From: Apostichopus californicus
Taxonomy: Eukaryota > Echinodermata > Holothuroidea > Aspidochirotida > Stichopodidae
Reading direction: 5' to 3'
Length of the DNA: 33,298 nucleotides
Assembly: GCA_020650975.1 (NCBI GenBank)
Contig: JAIPMN010032921.1
Coordinates: forward strand, 1 to 33,298
Under the pieces are notes generated by a model. It was not told the origin of the DNA, did not search any database, and saw only the letters and a list, made by a program, of their open reading frames with translations. Numbering within the stretch: the first letter of the stretch is position 1; each line of letters opens with the position of its first letter. Of this stretch, positions 32,125 through 33,298 are shown piece after piece. Made by a program: the position numbers and the translations under genes.

Positions 32125-33298
32125 ATTTAAACTCTAGTCAGACGCTACAACTGTAAAACAATTTCCATGCATATGATATTCTCTCAAAATGTTTGTTGTA
32201 GGCTCATTATTTGATGTGTCTAAAGTAGTAGCCTATTGTGCAGCTGCAAATGTTACAGCATCATAACTGCTACAGTAAATATCTTTGCTAAAAGTGAGCG
32301 ACATTATCCCAATACAAGTACCACTACAACTCACAATATGACAGCACAACCAAATGCATTATCACTGCCAGTACCCGGCTCTCGGAATGTCTGATTGGAT
32401 TAGGGCCTACCGATATATTACTCGGTCTATATACGTACGGATTCGTGTCGAGTTAATAACTATTCTAAAAAACAGTTATATTCTTTAACCCAAGCCATTT
32501 AGGTTAGCCTACAGTCATGTTTTACGGCCAGTAGTAAAGACCTGTCTTGGCAGAAATAAACAAACTTGTTAGTCTAGGCCTAACCATCCATAATTCGTAA
32601 ACATAATTTGCAGTACTGAATGGCTGAAATACCAACACATGCGTACATTATTGTAGTAGCGTTCATGTAACAAATGAACATGTGTTTTTGGATAAGCTGT
32701 GAATAGTCTACTGAGCGGTGAATAAGTTATCGTAACTCGTCCGAGTTAACCTTTCTGAGAACAAAATATTTATGAATAATGTAATATTGCATTGAGATAA
32801 TGATTGAAAACCGTAACCTACGAATGCTGCTGAAAGGAAGAAACTTCTACTAGAGATGAAAGCCAAATACAGTGTAGCCGATTCCATCAATTCAAACATA
32901 AACAACAGTGTTGGATCGAGGAAACAGTCGATATTAAGTGGAGGGGCACTCCCAAAAATGGTCTAAGAGATTGACCGGAAAATGTTAATATTCTAAACTA
33001 GATACAATGTGCCAATGTTCGTTTTCAGCTGTTTATGCCCCTCGTCATGGTCTCAATAGGGATATGGCTTTTCTTTCCGGATTTAAGCACTTTGAGCAGT
33101 CTGGGGCTTACGATAGAAAATCGTGATTTCAATCACTCCTTTTACGCCTGACGAAGGACCAGGGTGTCCGAAAATTTGTGTAGCGTTTAGTTATTATATT
33201 CTATTCTAAATATTATGTTGGATTTAAAGGCTTTACATGTTGTCCTCATCTTTTCTACTATTATTTCTATCCAACACGTGGAACATTTCATCATGCGT

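Larger units (their letters stand above)
31130..33298. other. Upstream intron or flank, no exon found
   Basis: I searched the minus strand for a module-D-like exon that should precede module A and found none, so the intron is either longer than 2.1 kb or the gene arrangement differs. A run of 14 C lies at 31254-31267. A CGCCTGACGAAGGACCAGG phrase followed by GTGTCCGAAA near 33146-33175 looks like part of an interspersed repeat, but I cannot name it. Confidence 0.45.

Noticed and set aside
31920..32126. 68-codon minus-strand frame
   Set aside because: It overlaps the 150-bp direct duplication, has no splice context and shows no similarity to the gene modules.

Overview
This window looks like nuclear DNA from an animal, most likely a marine invertebrate. 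An echinoderm is my inference, not something the sequence proves. It is AT-rich with long non-coding stretches, short phase-compatible exons with GT/AG borders, a tRNA-derived SINE, a CR1/L2-type LINE tail, TIR elements and very large (CAT/CAC)n arrays. There are no bacterial-style operons, rRNA genes, functional tRNA genes or CRISPR arrays. Nearly all the longest open frames (over about 100 codons) are artefacts of the trinucleotide arrays.

Layout. 1-9.48 kb: AT-rich intergenic or intronic DNA with small traces of old interspersed repeats (about 1.9, 5.1 and 5.7-6.2 kb). 9.49-12.42 kb and 15.57-17.82 kb: two (CAT/CAC)n-type arrays, almost free of G on the + strand, with a higher-order structure in which the same G-containing phrases recur in both. 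Between them lie 3.1 kb of ordinary DNA with a full-length tRNA-derived SINE (14.55-14.92 kb). 18.68-23.43 kb: a segment of about 4.75 kb bounded by 35-bp inverted repeats (34/35 identical), carrying nine copies of a 14-bp motif (GTCACCTCCGAAAC) near its two ends and a nested element of 1.08 kb (20.90-21.97 kb). I read it as a large, probably non-autonomous DNA transposon.

24.44-31.12 kb, minus strand: five exons of one gene that splice in phase (0-2, 2-1, 1-0, 0-0, 0-2). The first and last are paralogous copies of one module (about 40% identical by hand alignment), so the protein is built from a tandemly repeated multi-exon cassette. The peptide has leucine-rich-repeat-like spacing and could be the C-terminal part of an NLR/LRR-type protein, but I do not firmly recognise the family. 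Both ends of the gene lie outside what I can resolve. Its introns hold two apparently dead exon copies, a hairpin MITE, an antisense LINE remnant and an eight-copy 34-bp minisatellite that carries a copy of the adjacent exon's 5' splice site in every unit. 31.13-33.30 kb holds a 150-bp direct duplication and no exon I can support.

The features most worth a second look are the TIR element with its 14-bp motif set, the splice-donor minisatellite, the repeated exon cassette and the shared punctuation phrases of the two trinucleotide arrays.
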